From Bacteroidaceae bacterium (GTDB lineage Bacteria > Bacteroidota > Bacteroidia > Bacteroidales > Bacteroidaceae), in contig JAFXZY010000018.1 of the NCBI GenBank assembly GCA_017541025.1, positions 1 to 33,309 of the forward strand: DNA of 33,309 bases, written 5' to 3'. The position numbers and the translations under genes are program-made. Each line of letters opens with the position of its first letter. Position 1 is the stretch's first letter. The notes under the pieces were generated by a model. The model ran no database searches and had not been told where the DNA came from. It saw only the letters and a list, made by a program, of their open reading frames with translations. This document shows positions 9,633 through 18,265 of this stretch, one piece after another.

Positions 9633-9887
9633 ATGGCTAATCACAAATCATCAGTCAAGAGAATCCGTCAGGAGGAGAAGAGAAGACTCCACAACAGATA
9701 TTACGCTAAGACTATGCGTAATGCTGTACGCAAATTGCGTGCAACCACAGACAAGGCTGCAGCTATTGAACTGTACCCAAGTGTTCAGAAAGCTCTGGAC
9801 AAGTTGGCAAAGGTTAACATTATTCACAAGAATAAGGCTGCAAACCTGAAGTCTAAATTGGCTCGCCACATTCAGAAGTTGGCTTAA
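9633..9887 (+). CDS. rpsT: 30S ribosomal protein S20
   Basis: Small basic ribosomal protein that binds the body of 16S rRNA. It has 84 residues, starting [18 protein letters not shown] and rich in Lys/Arg/Ala, with the helical pattern typical of S20 ([14 protein letters not shown] and [19 protein letters not shown]). It is transcribed with tRNA-Glu and ends 32 bases before a strong terminator. Confidence 0.97.
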   Translation: MANHKSSVKRIRQEEKRRLHNRYYAKTMRNAVRKLRATTDKAAAIELYPSVQKALDKLAKVNIIHKNKAANLKSKLARHIQKLA

Positions 9888-9919
9888 TACGCACAATATT
9901 TGTCATAGCGGACACAACA

Positions 9920-9952
9920 AAAGCAGTTTCCATACGGAAGCTGCTTTTTTTT
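9920..9952 (+). terminator. Rho-independent terminator of the tRNA-Glu/rpsT unit
   Basis: A 12-bp stem (AAAGCAGTTTCC with GGAAGCTGCTTT, one G-U pair) encloses an ATAC tetraloop and is followed by an eight-base T run. It lies 32 bases after the rpsT stop. Confidence 0.92.
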
Positions 9953-10041
9953 GTATTCCTTTACCTCGTTATCGTTGACGTTGAATTCAGAATACATTTC
10001 TAAATTATTTCCACTCGGGAATAAAAAATAAACTTGTTTAT

Positions 10042-10072
10042 TTTGTATTCCGCTCGATTTTTTGTACCTTTG
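10042..10072 (+). promoter_or_regulatory. Bacteroidetes-type promoter of gyrB
   Basis: The -7 box TACCTTTG (10065-10072) and a TTTG -33 box (10042-10045) are spaced by 19 bases, the same geometry as the rpsT promoter. The predicted start leaves a short leader of about 20 bases before the gyrB ATG at 10100. Confidence 0.82.
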
Positions 10073-10084
10073 TGCCAAAATTAA

Positions 10085-12067
<1,983 letters not shown>

Positions 12068-12092
12068 TATCCGTTAAATTCAGATAAAAGGC

Positions 12093-12134
12093 AAGTGGGG
12101 GTGAACTTCGGAATTAGTTCACCCTCACTTTTTT
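12093..12134 (+). terminator. Terminator of gyrB, overlapping the 3' end of the protease gene
   Basis: The left arm AAGTGGGGGTGAAC (12093-12106) pairs fully (one G-U) with GTTCACCCTCACTT (12117-12130), followed by TTTT. The right arm encodes the final K-V-R-V-N of the convergent C10 protease, whose stop codon lies in the loop. On the - strand the hairpin is followed only by a weak, interrupted T run, so it may terminate both transcripts unequally. Confidence 0.85.
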
Positions 12135-14552
12135 CCCATTCATTATGTACAGGCCCTTTTGGGGAACCTTGGGCAACTTTCTGCCGGAAAGGTCGTAGAT
12201 GGGAGCAGCGGAGACAGATTCTTCCTCCTTTGCAAGAATAGCATCCTCCGAGTTATCTGCAACCATATAGGGATACTTCGCCTTTGTTTCATTGTCTGTG
12301 TTCCGGATACACTCGCAATCTTCCCCCAGGAAGCCGTCCTGTACCACAGAAGAGAAATATCCGCCTCTGCATAGAATGGAAGATTCTTCAGAGTTGTAGA
12401 AAAGAGTTTTGGACTTAAGCCAGCAACTGTATATGGTCACATTAGAACCAGAATACGCAAGGCATCCGCATCCGGAAGAATTCGTATTGTCGATAGTGGC
12501 ATGGCTAATCGTCGCATCACCATTGAAACATAATGTCTGGTTTCCTCTGCTGCTGAATGTACCACCGGAAATACTTGTCTCACTGCCCTGAGCAGTCCAG
12601 ATAGCCCGACGATAATCTGAGCCGGAAACAGAAAGCAGGGAATTCTTGATTGTCCCACCCTGAATATCCAATGTTCCGTAAGTATTGTAGTTACCTATCA
12701 CTGAATTATTACCTTGAGAGACGAAATCCCCACCTGAAATTGTAGCATCTCCATTGAAACACAACGTATTGCCTTTGGAAGTGAATGTGCCGCCAGATAT
12801 TCTCGTGTCACTGCCCTGAGTAGTCCAGACAGCCCGACGATAATCTGAGCCGGAAACAGAACCCAGGGAATTTGTGAATATTCCACCCAGAATATCTATT
12901 GTCCCGTAAGTATTGTAATTACTTATCACCTCACTATTTCCTTTGCAAGTAAATTCTCCCCCCAGAATAGTAGCATCTCCTCTGAAACAAAGAGGCGTGT
13001 TATTTCTCGTACTGAAAGATCCTCCTGAGATTATGGTCTGGCTACCCTCATCCGACCAGATGCAGCGGCGGTAATATTCCCCTTCAGCACCCTTATATTC
13101 ATTTGTGAACGTACCACCTTCGATTACCAATGTTCCATAATTCACAAATAATTCATTGTTTGAAAAAGGCTGGTTGATACACCCGCCATGGGCATTGTCC
13201 GTAACAGTGAGTTTTCCTTTGACTGCAAACGAAGACGACATGTCTAACTTTTTGCCATTGAGTTCCAGTGAAATATCCTGACCGCTCGCAATTTCAACCC
13301 TGTCACACGGCGTATTCTCAAGCAATGATACTGTGACCGGCGACGAGGAGCTTTCCTCGGCAAGCGCCACGGCAATAGCCAACGACGGGCATTCCCTCTC
13401 CCCCACTTTTGCCACATTCCTCTGTTCATACATCGGCATGGGAATGCATGAGAGGAATGCCGATTGATGGCTGGTATAATCATCCACTTCACTCGGAATC
13501 ATTGCATCCAACGCAAAATAACCATTGCAGTCTCCACCCCACCCCCAATTAACATGGAAATAATCTTTGTCCGTATAACCGTCAAGGATAAAGGCATGTC
13601 CGTCCCCCTTTTGGTTTTCTGCTCTATAGATAATAGGTCTGTTCTGATTCAACTCGGCACACAACAATCCATACCAGTTCTCAACAGAATTCGCACCCTT
13701 ATACTGTTGCCATCCAGGGAAATAGTCGAAATTCACAAACAGCTGTGCAAGGCCCAAAAATCCCACCGTAACATCCGTTTTATAATCAACTTGCAAGGCT
13801 CCACCAATGTCTGCCATCAGAGTTGCCACATTACTTGCCTGTTTTGCCGTGTATTTCCCATTTACGAATTCCATAGGCATATTGTCCCAGTCATATTCAT
13901 GATGCAGGTCGCGAATAGCCACGTTTATTCCTTTGGTTGCTGTCTCGTAGAACTTAGTCAGCCCCTTTCCTCTGGTAGGATAATTATAGTACTTCATCAG
14001 AATGGCGTATGCCGTAGGAACACAGCCAGTGAGAGCCCTTGCATTTCCGTCCATAGGACATTGGTTGTTAAACGGATAACGCTGATTCCAGAGTGCCGTA
14101 CTCAATTGCTTTAGTACATTACCCTCTGGTGGCGCAGCCCACTGCCTGGTTACGTCCTCGCTCGGAGAAGCCTGTCTGCTCTGTGCCGCCGATATCTGTC
14201 GTTCTATGTCATTAAGCCAGTCCTGCATACCCAGGGGGAGATTATCCTTATCACCCAGACGAGCATCTGCAGAATAACCCAGAATGGGCCGAGCCAAGTC
14301 ATCTCCCGCAACAATAACGAACCCCATACTATCGCTACTGGTGAAAATATAATACGGATCCTGCGATTGGGACTTCTCATAATTAGTATTTTTTCTTATG
14401 CCGTTCCATCGCACCAGAGCACGATGCCTTAAGCGATTCGCATTCATGAACCGCTGTGCCACGCTCAACGCCCTCTCCTCACTAATAGTTTCTGACATAC
14501 AAGGCAGACATATTAGCGAGAAAACCCATAGAAACAAAGAAAAATACTTCAT
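12114..14552 (-). CDS. Secreted peptidase C10 (streptopain-like) cysteine protease with repeated C-terminal region
   Basis: It has 812 residues. An N-terminal signal sequence (about 1-20) precedes a propeptide of the Spi type (to about 150). The C10 catalytic domain follows, with the nucleophile in TGCVPTAYAILMKYYNYP (Cys177) and the histidine in GDGHAFILDGY (His319); FHVNWGWGG matches the family's active-site Trp/Asn region. Residues about 470-705 hold about three repeats of roughly 76 residues with GDATISGG and SDYRRA.W motifs, suggesting a beta-helix or adhesive stalk (inference). The end, IYDLSGRKL..KGLYIMNGKKV, resembles type IX secretion/C-terminal tail sequences of Prevotella surface proteins. 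The family includes SpeB of Streptococcus and interpain of Prevotella. The start is supported by a promoter 45 bases upstream. Confidence 0.9.
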   Translation of the reverse strand: MKYFSLFLWVFSLICLPCMSETISEERALSVAQRFMNANRLRHRALVRWNGIRKNTNYEKSQSQDPYYIFTSSDSMGFVIVAGDDLARPILGYSADARLGDKDNLPLGMQDWLNDIERQISAAQSRQASPSEDVTRQWAAPPEGNVLKQLSTALWNQRYPFNNQCPMDGNARALTGCVPTAYAILMKYYNYPTRGKGLTKFYETATKGINVAIRDLHHEYDWDNMPMEFVNGKYTAKQASNVATLMADIGGALQVDYKTDVTVGFLGLAQLFVNFDYFPGWQQYKGANSVENWYGLLCAELNQNRPIIYRAENQKGDGHAFILDGYTDKDYFHVNWGWGGDCNGYFALDAMIPSEVDDYTSHQSAFLSCIPMPMYEQRNVAKVGERECPSLAIAVALAEESSSSPVTVSLLENTPCDRVEIASGQDISLELNGKKLDMSSSFAVKGKLTVTDNAHGGCINQPFSNNELFVNYGTLVIEGGTFTNEYKGAEGEYYRRCIWSDEGSQTIISGGSFSTRNNTPLCFRGDATILGGEFTCKGNSEVISNYNTYGTIDILGGIFTNSLGSVSGSDYRRAVWTTQGSDTRISGGTFTSKGNTLCFNGDATISGGDFVSQGNNSVIGNYNTYGTLDIQGGTIKNSLLSVSGSDYRRAIWTAQGSETSISGGTFSSRGNQTLCFNGDATISHATIDNTNSSGCGCLAYSGSNVTIYSCWLKSKTLFYNSEESSILCRGGYFSSVVQDGFLGEDCECIRNTDNETKAKYPYMVADNSEDAILAKEEESVSAAPIYDLSGRKLPKVPQKGLYIMNGKKVRVN
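12603..12860 (-). repeat. Internal 228-bp direct duplication in the protease gene
   Basis: A 29-base stretch beginning AGCCCGACGATAATC is identical at 12603-12631 and 12831-12859. The surrounding sequence is also very similar (NYNTYGTxDIxGG, GSDYRRAxW, CFNGDATISxG). The offset is 228 bp, or 76 codons, so the reading frame is kept. A more diverged third unit lies at higher coordinates (about 12900-13140). Confidence 0.85.
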
Positions 14553-14596
14553 GCTTAATAATTGCTGAAAAAAAACAAATATAACTATTCCCCATG

Positions 14597-14627
14597 CAAA
14601 GATACGATTAAGTGAGAGAAGAACAAA
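14597..14627 (-). promoter_or_regulatory. Bacteroidetes-type promoter of the C10 protease gene
   Basis: On the - strand, TATCTTTG (14604 down to 14597) matches TAnnTTTG and TTTG (14627-14624) lies 19 bases upstream. The predicted leader is about 40 bases long. Confidence 0.8.
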
Positions 14628-14640
14628 ATAAAATCACAGA

Positions 14641-14668
14641 AAAAGGCATCCATTTGGGTGCCTTTTTT
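14641..14668 (-). terminator. Terminator downstream of prdX
   Basis: The stem AAAAGGCATCC/GGGTGCCTTTT (one G-U pair) has an ATTT loop and T runs on both sides. It lies about 100 bases beyond the prdX stop and just upstream of the protease promoter, so it probably insulates the protease gene from - strand read-through. Confidence 0.75.
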
Positions 14669-14675
14669 CTTCTTT

Positions 14676-14707
14676 CATCCCTTGGAGGGGAGGTCGGAAG
14701 GGGTCTC
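14676..14707 (+). repeat. GC-rich hairpin repeat, copy H
   Basis: The short imperfect hairpin CATCCCTTGGAGGGGAGG is followed by a G-rich tail (GGAAGGGGTCTC). It belongs to the repeat family described for the suf region and lies in the gap between prdX and its terminator. This copy is on the + strand, opposite to the flanking genes. Confidence 0.6.
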
Positions 14708-14770
14708 TGGAGGGTCCATCACCACGGGTCCTTCACTTTCGGCGGACAACAGGTATATAGTTCCCTTATA

Positions 14771-15289
14771 TTATAATGGAATGTATTCGTAGGTGTTACT
14801 CACTATCTGAAGGTAACGTTCAAACTCTGTTCTGCTTATCACCACCGTTCCCCGGCAATCGTTGGGATGGAAACTCAAGGTTTCAGCTTGCTGCAGACGG
14901 CTGTCGAGGAAAAGGTGAACGTGATGCTCTGCATCGTTAATCAATCCAAAGGGAGAGACACTACCAGGCTCTAAGCCCAAATAACGCATCATACGTTCTG
15001 GCGAAGCAAAAGAGAGTTTCCCCGGAGCATTCTTCCCCTGTGCCGTCAAAGCTGCCTTTAGGCGATGTTCCAAGTCGTGAATATCCAAATCATAGTCGCA
15101 ATGAAAGCATACCAGATAATGCTGATTCCCCTTGTGATTACGCAGGAAGATGTTCTTGCAATGAACACTGCCGTCATCCTTCCACCACCTCTTGGCTTCC
15201 TCTATGGTCTTACCTTCAGGATGATTATAGTTGGTAAAACTAATCCCATGCTTCCTCAAGAAAGCAAGAACCTTTTCTTCTCTTTCCAT
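14771..15289 (-). CDS. prdX: Prolyl-tRNA editing protein, ProX/PrdX type (YbaK/EbsC superfamily)
   Basis: Stand-alone trans-editing domain that hydrolyses Ala-tRNA(Pro). It has 172 residues. The N-terminal region has FLRKHGISFTNYNHPE. The family motif HCKNIFLRNHKG (about 44-55) carries the conserved lysine and asparagine. The body has LSFASPERMMRYLGLEPGSVSPFGLIND, and the motif RGTVVISRTEFERYL lies near the C-terminus. The SPFGLIND segment favours PrdX/ProX over bacterial YbaK, which edits Cys-tRNA(Pro). It is the last gene of a probable - strand unit with ung and the DUF3109 gene, separated by a 97-base repeat-rich gap. Confidence 0.85.
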   Translation of the reverse strand: MEREEKVLAFLRKHGISFTNYNHPEGKTIEEAKRWWKDDGSVHCKNIFLRNHKGNQHYLVCFHCDYDLDIHDLEHRLKAALTAQGKNAPGKLSFASPERMMRYLGLEPGSVSPFGLINDAEHHVHLFLDSRLQQAETLSFHPNDCRGTVVISRTEFERYLQIVSNTYEYIPL

Positions 15290-15314
15290 AATACTCTAAA
15301 CTCTATAAGTTGAC

Positions 15315-15392
15315 GTTATCGGTTATTGGTTATCGGTTATTGAAACCGTAAACTCTCTAAACTGACTCTAAACTCTAAACTCTAAACTAAAC
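15315..15392. repeat. Two heptamer tandem arrays between DUF3109 gene and prdX
   Basis: Four alternating 7-base units (GTTATCG-GTTATTG-GTTATCG-GTTATTG, 15315-15342) are followed by a run of ACTCTAA heptamers (15365-15385, then a partial unit). The TAG stop of the DUF3109 gene (15387-15389) falls in the last partial unit. Confidence 0.8.
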
Positions 15393-15923
15393 ATACCCTT
15401 GTTTCGTAAGTTCCTCCACCACTTGCTCCAGTTCCTTGTACCAGACCTCGCCAAATCTGCGTATAAGCGGTTCCTTCAGGAACTGATAGATGCGTATGTT
15501 GCGTTCTTTTCCTAATGCTACAGCATCCTTGCAGATATCCCAACGGTGATAGTTAATACCCGTAAGGGTACCTAATTTCTTTTCCCTGATGGGATAAAGG
15601 TGGCAACTGATGGGACGCTGTTTCAACAAGCAGCCTTTCTGACCGCGAAAACAACAGTCGCAACTACCGATTATACTGGTTACCAGTTCGCCTTCAGGGT
15701 CGGTATAGGCAACGCCCTGTTTATCTATCACAGCCTGAGCCTGAGCATTAAGGCGGGGCCATATCGTGTCCAACTGGTCCTCTATGTATGCTATCTCGTC
15801 CAGAGTTACAGGTGCCCCTGCATCACCTTCCTCGCAGCAACGGCCCTGACACTTGCCTATATCGCAACAGAAATATTCCGTCACGATATCCGTATGCACA
15901 ATCACATCGCCCACCATCAGCAT
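15387..15923 (-). CDS. Cysteine-rich DUF3109 family protein
   Basis: It has 178 residues from the preferred start at 15923. A longer reading back to 16028 would overlap ung by 89 bases and lacks family-like sequence, whereas MLMVGDVIVHTDIV matches how family members begin. AGAAGG lies 13 bases before this ATG. Two cysteine clusters stand out: FCCDIGKCQGRCCEEGDAGAP (C19, C20, C25, C29, C30) and SCDCCFRGQKGCLLKQRPISC (C88, C90, C91, C98, C107), plus C131. They suggest a bound metal or Fe-S centre, as in the related YkgJ-like group (inference). Function is unknown. It starts 17 bases after ung. Confidence 0.85.
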   Translation of the reverse strand: MLMVGDVIVHTDIVTEYFCCDIGKCQGRCCEEGDAGAPVTLDEIAYIEDQLDTIWPRLNAQAQAVIDKQGVAYTDPEGELVTSIIGSCDCCFRGQKGCLLKQRPISCHLYPIREKKLGTLTGINYHRWDICKDAVALGKERNIRIYQFLKEPLIRRFGEVWYKELEQVVEELTKQGYV

Positions 15924-15939
15924 GGGTGACAACGCCTTC

Positions 15940-16602
15940 TTACCACTGGATGGGCTGCTGTCCATGCTGCTGCAGATATTGGTTGCACAAGTTGAAATGG
16001 TTGTTGCCGAAGAATCCCCTATAAGCACTCAGAGGACTGGGATGTGCCGACCGCAGAATACAATGCCTGCCTGCATCTATCAAGGCAGCCTTCTTTCCTG
16101 CAGGAGCCCCCCAAAGCATAAAGACCAGACCTTCACGCTCACGACTTAATGTACTGATAACGGCATCCGTAAACGATTCCCATCCGTGTCCACTATGACT
16201 GAAAGCCTGATGCTGACGCACGCTCAGACAGGTGTTCAGCAGGAACACGCCCTGCCTGGCCCATCTGGTCAGATTCCCGCTCTGTGGCATGGGAGCGCCC
16301 GTTTCTGCCTCTATTTCCTTGAAGATATTTACCAGTGAAGGAGGAAACGGCACCCCGTCATTCACGCTGAAGCACAAACCGTGTGCCTGACCGGGTTCGT
16401 GATAAGGGTCCTGACCCAAGATGACAACGCGCACCTGGTCGAAGGGCGTGGTATCAAAGGCATTGAAGATAAGTCGGCCTGGAGGATAACAAACGCAGGA
16501 GCCATACTCCGAGCGGACAAACTGTGTCAACTGCTCAAAGTATGGCTTCTCGAATTCTGTATTCAGATGAGCCTTCCAGCTCTCTTCTATTCTAACGTTC
16601 AT
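15940..16602 (-). CDS. ung: Uracil-DNA glycosylase (family 1)
   Basis: Base-excision repair enzyme that removes uracil from DNA. It has 220 residues. The catalytic water-activating motif GQDPYHEPGQAHGLCFS starts at 63 (Asp65). The uracil-binding region LLNTCLSVR and the DNA-minor-groove loop HPSPLSAYRGFFG (187-199, His187) are intact. It is probably co-transcribed with the DUF3109 gene. The 58-base gap to gpmI upstream contains a GC-rich hairpin repeat. Confidence 0.96.
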   Translation of the reverse strand: MNVRIEESWKAHLNTEFEKPYFEQLTQFVRSEYGSCVCYPPGRLIFNAFDTTPFDQVRVVILGQDPYHEPGQAHGLCFSVNDGVPFPPSLVNIFKEIEAETGAPMPQSGNLTRWARQGVFLLNTCLSVRQHQAFSHSGHGWESFTDAVISTLSREREGLVFMLWGAPAGKKAALIDAGRHCILRSAHPSPLSAYRGFFGNNHFNLCNQYLQQHGQQPIQW

Positions 16603-16621
16603 TGAGCATTAAGAGATTAGT

Positions 16622-16659
16622 TCTCCTCCCTCTCTCGGGGGGAGGTTGGGAGGGGGGCT
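16622..16659 (+). repeat. GC-rich hairpin repeat, copy G
   Basis: CTCCTCCCTCTCTCGGGGGG followed by AGGTTGGGAGGGGGGCT: a pyrimidine arm, a purine arm and a G-rich tail. It fills almost the whole gap between ung and gpmI and ends 1 base before the gpmI stop codon. The element runs on the + strand, opposite to both genes. Confidence 0.75.
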
Positions 16660-16660
16660 A

Positions 16661-18178
16661 TTACTTTATCAGGCACTTACCTGTCATATCGACAGGCTGC
16701 TCCAGTCCCATGATATGCAGGATGCTGGGAGCCACATCTGCCAATACACCGTTCTCTACCTTAGCATCCTTGTTCTCTGTTACATAGATGAAAGGAACAG
16801 CATTCAGGGAGTGCGCCGTATTGGGAGTTCCGTCGGCATTCAAGGCATTGTCGGCATTTCCGTGGTCGGCAATGATGATGGTCTCGTAACCCACCTTCTT
16901 GGCGGTCTCTACCACCTCGTTCACGCACTGGTCAACGGCCTTAACAGCAGCCTCGATAGCCTCGTAAACACCTGTATGGCCTACCATATCGCCATTGGCA
17001 AAGTTAACTACGATAAAGTCGTACTTATCCTCCTTGATGGCAGCCACCAACTTATCCTTAACCTCAAAGGCACTCATCTCGGGCTTCAAATCGTAAGTGG
17101 CAACCTTAGGACTGGCAACCAAGATACGCTCCTCACCCTCGTAGGGAGCCTCACGACCTCCATTGAAGAAGAAGGTTACATGAGCGTACTTCTCCGTCTC
17201 GGCCGTATGCAACTGCTTCAGGCCCTTGCTGCTGATATATTCGCCCAACGTATTGTTGACATTCTCCTTGGGGAAAAGAATGTGTACGCCTGTGAAGCTG
17301 GCATCGTATGGAGTCATACAATAGTACTGAAGGCCGGGGATGGTCTTCATACCCTGTTCTGGCATATCCTGCTGGGTGAGCACGATAGTCAGCTCCTTGG
17401 CACGGTCGTTGCGATAGTTAAAGAAGATTATCACATCGCCTTCCTTGATGGTACCGTCGATGGTGCTATTATTGATAGGCTTGATGAACTCGTCTGTTAC
17501 GCCCTCGTCGTAGCTTTCCTGCATAGCTTCCACCATATCGGTGGCCTGCTTGCCCTCGGCACTAATCAGCAAATCGTATGCAATCTTCACACGCTCCCAG
17601 CGCTTATCACGGTCCATCGCATAGAAACGACCGACGATGCTGGCAATAGCAGCATTACCTGCCTCGTTGCACTTAGCCGTAACTTGTTCGATAAAGCCCT
17701 TACCGCTCTTGGGGTCGGTATCACGACCGTCCATAAAGCAGTGAACAAAGGTATTCTGAACCTTATATTCCTTACCAATCTCAATCAGTTTGAACAGATG
17801 ATCCAGTGAAGAGTGAACGCCACCGTTGCTAGTAAGACCCATCAGATGAACATTCTTGCCGTTGAGCGTTGCATACTCGTATGCATTTACGATTTCCGGG
17901 TTCTTCAGGATGCTTCCGTCAGCACAGGCACGGTTAATCTTTACCAGGTCCTGATAGACAATTCTTCCTGCACCGATATTCAGGTGACCTACCTCGGAGT
18001 TACCCATCTGTCCGTCAGGAAGACCGACATTCTCGCCACAAGCCAGCAACTGGCTGTTGGGATAGTTCTTCTGCAAATAATCCATGTAAGGAGTTGGTGT
18101 ATTGAAGATAACATCACCCTTACCCTTATTACCGATGCCCCAGCCGTCCAGGATCATCAAAAGTGCTTTCTTTGCCAT
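16661..18178 (-). CDS. gpmI: 2,3-bisphosphoglycerate-independent phosphoglycerate mutase
   Basis: Mn-dependent glycolytic enzyme interconverting 3- and 2-phosphoglycerate. It has 505 residues. The alkaline-phosphatase-type metal site includes [10 protein letters not shown] (Asp11), and the phosphoserine motif is [18 protein letters not shown] (Ser61). Later metal ligands are in [25 protein letters not shown] and [10 protein letters not shown]. Length and motifs are complete. It has a probable promoter 41 bases upstream. Confidence 0.97.
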   Translation of the reverse strand: MAKKALLMILDGWGIGNKGKGDVIFNTPTPYMDYLQKNYPNSQLLACGENVGLPDGQMGNSEVGHLNIGAGRIVYQDLVKINRACADGSILKNPEIVNAYEYATLNGKNVHLMGLTSNGGVHSSLDHLFKLIEIGKEYKVQNTFVHCFMDGRDTDPKSGKGFIEQVTAKCNEAGNAAIASIVGRFYAMDRDKRWERVKIAYDLLISAEGKQATDMVEAMQESYDEGVTDEFIKPINNSTIDGTIKEGDVIIFFNYRNDRAKELTIVLTQQDMPEQGMKTIPGLQYYCMTPYDASFTGVHILFPKENVNNTLGEYISSKGLKQLHTAETEKYAHVTFFFNGGREAPYEGEERILVASPKVATYDLKPEMSAFEVKDKLVAAIKEDKYDFIVVNFANGDMVGHTGVYEAIEAAVKAVDQCVNEVVETAKKVGYETIIIADHGNADNALNADGTPNTAHSLNAVPFIYVTENKDAKVENGVLADVAPSILHIMGLEQPVDMTGKCLIK

Positions 18179-18218
18179 AATATTCTCTGTTTTTATTTAT
18201 TATACTTCAAATTTGCTG

Positions 18219-18226
18219 CAAAGGTA
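18219..18226 (-). promoter_or_regulatory. Probable -7 box of the gpmI promoter
   Basis: TACCTTTG on the - strand matches TAnnTTTG exactly and lies 41 bases before the gpmI start. No clear TTTG is found at the usual 19-base distance, so the -33 part is weak or absent. Confidence 0.6.
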
Positions 18227-18265
18227 CAACAAAAAAACGAGATACTTTCAGTTGTCAAGCGCTTT

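Noticed and set aside
13464-14114. Open frame of 216 codons on the + strand inside the protease gene
   Set aside because: Antisense to the C10 catalytic domain, whose active-site motifs confirm the - strand frame.
15924-16028. 35-codon N-terminal extension of the DUF3109 gene
   Set aside because: It overlaps the ung coding region by 89 bases, is Ser/Thr-rich and unlike the family start. The ATG at 15923 fits better.
16646-17809. Long open frame (387 codons) on the + strand
   Set aside because: It lies entirely opposite gpmI, which has all catalytic motifs. The translated sequence has no recognisable family and is an antisense shadow.
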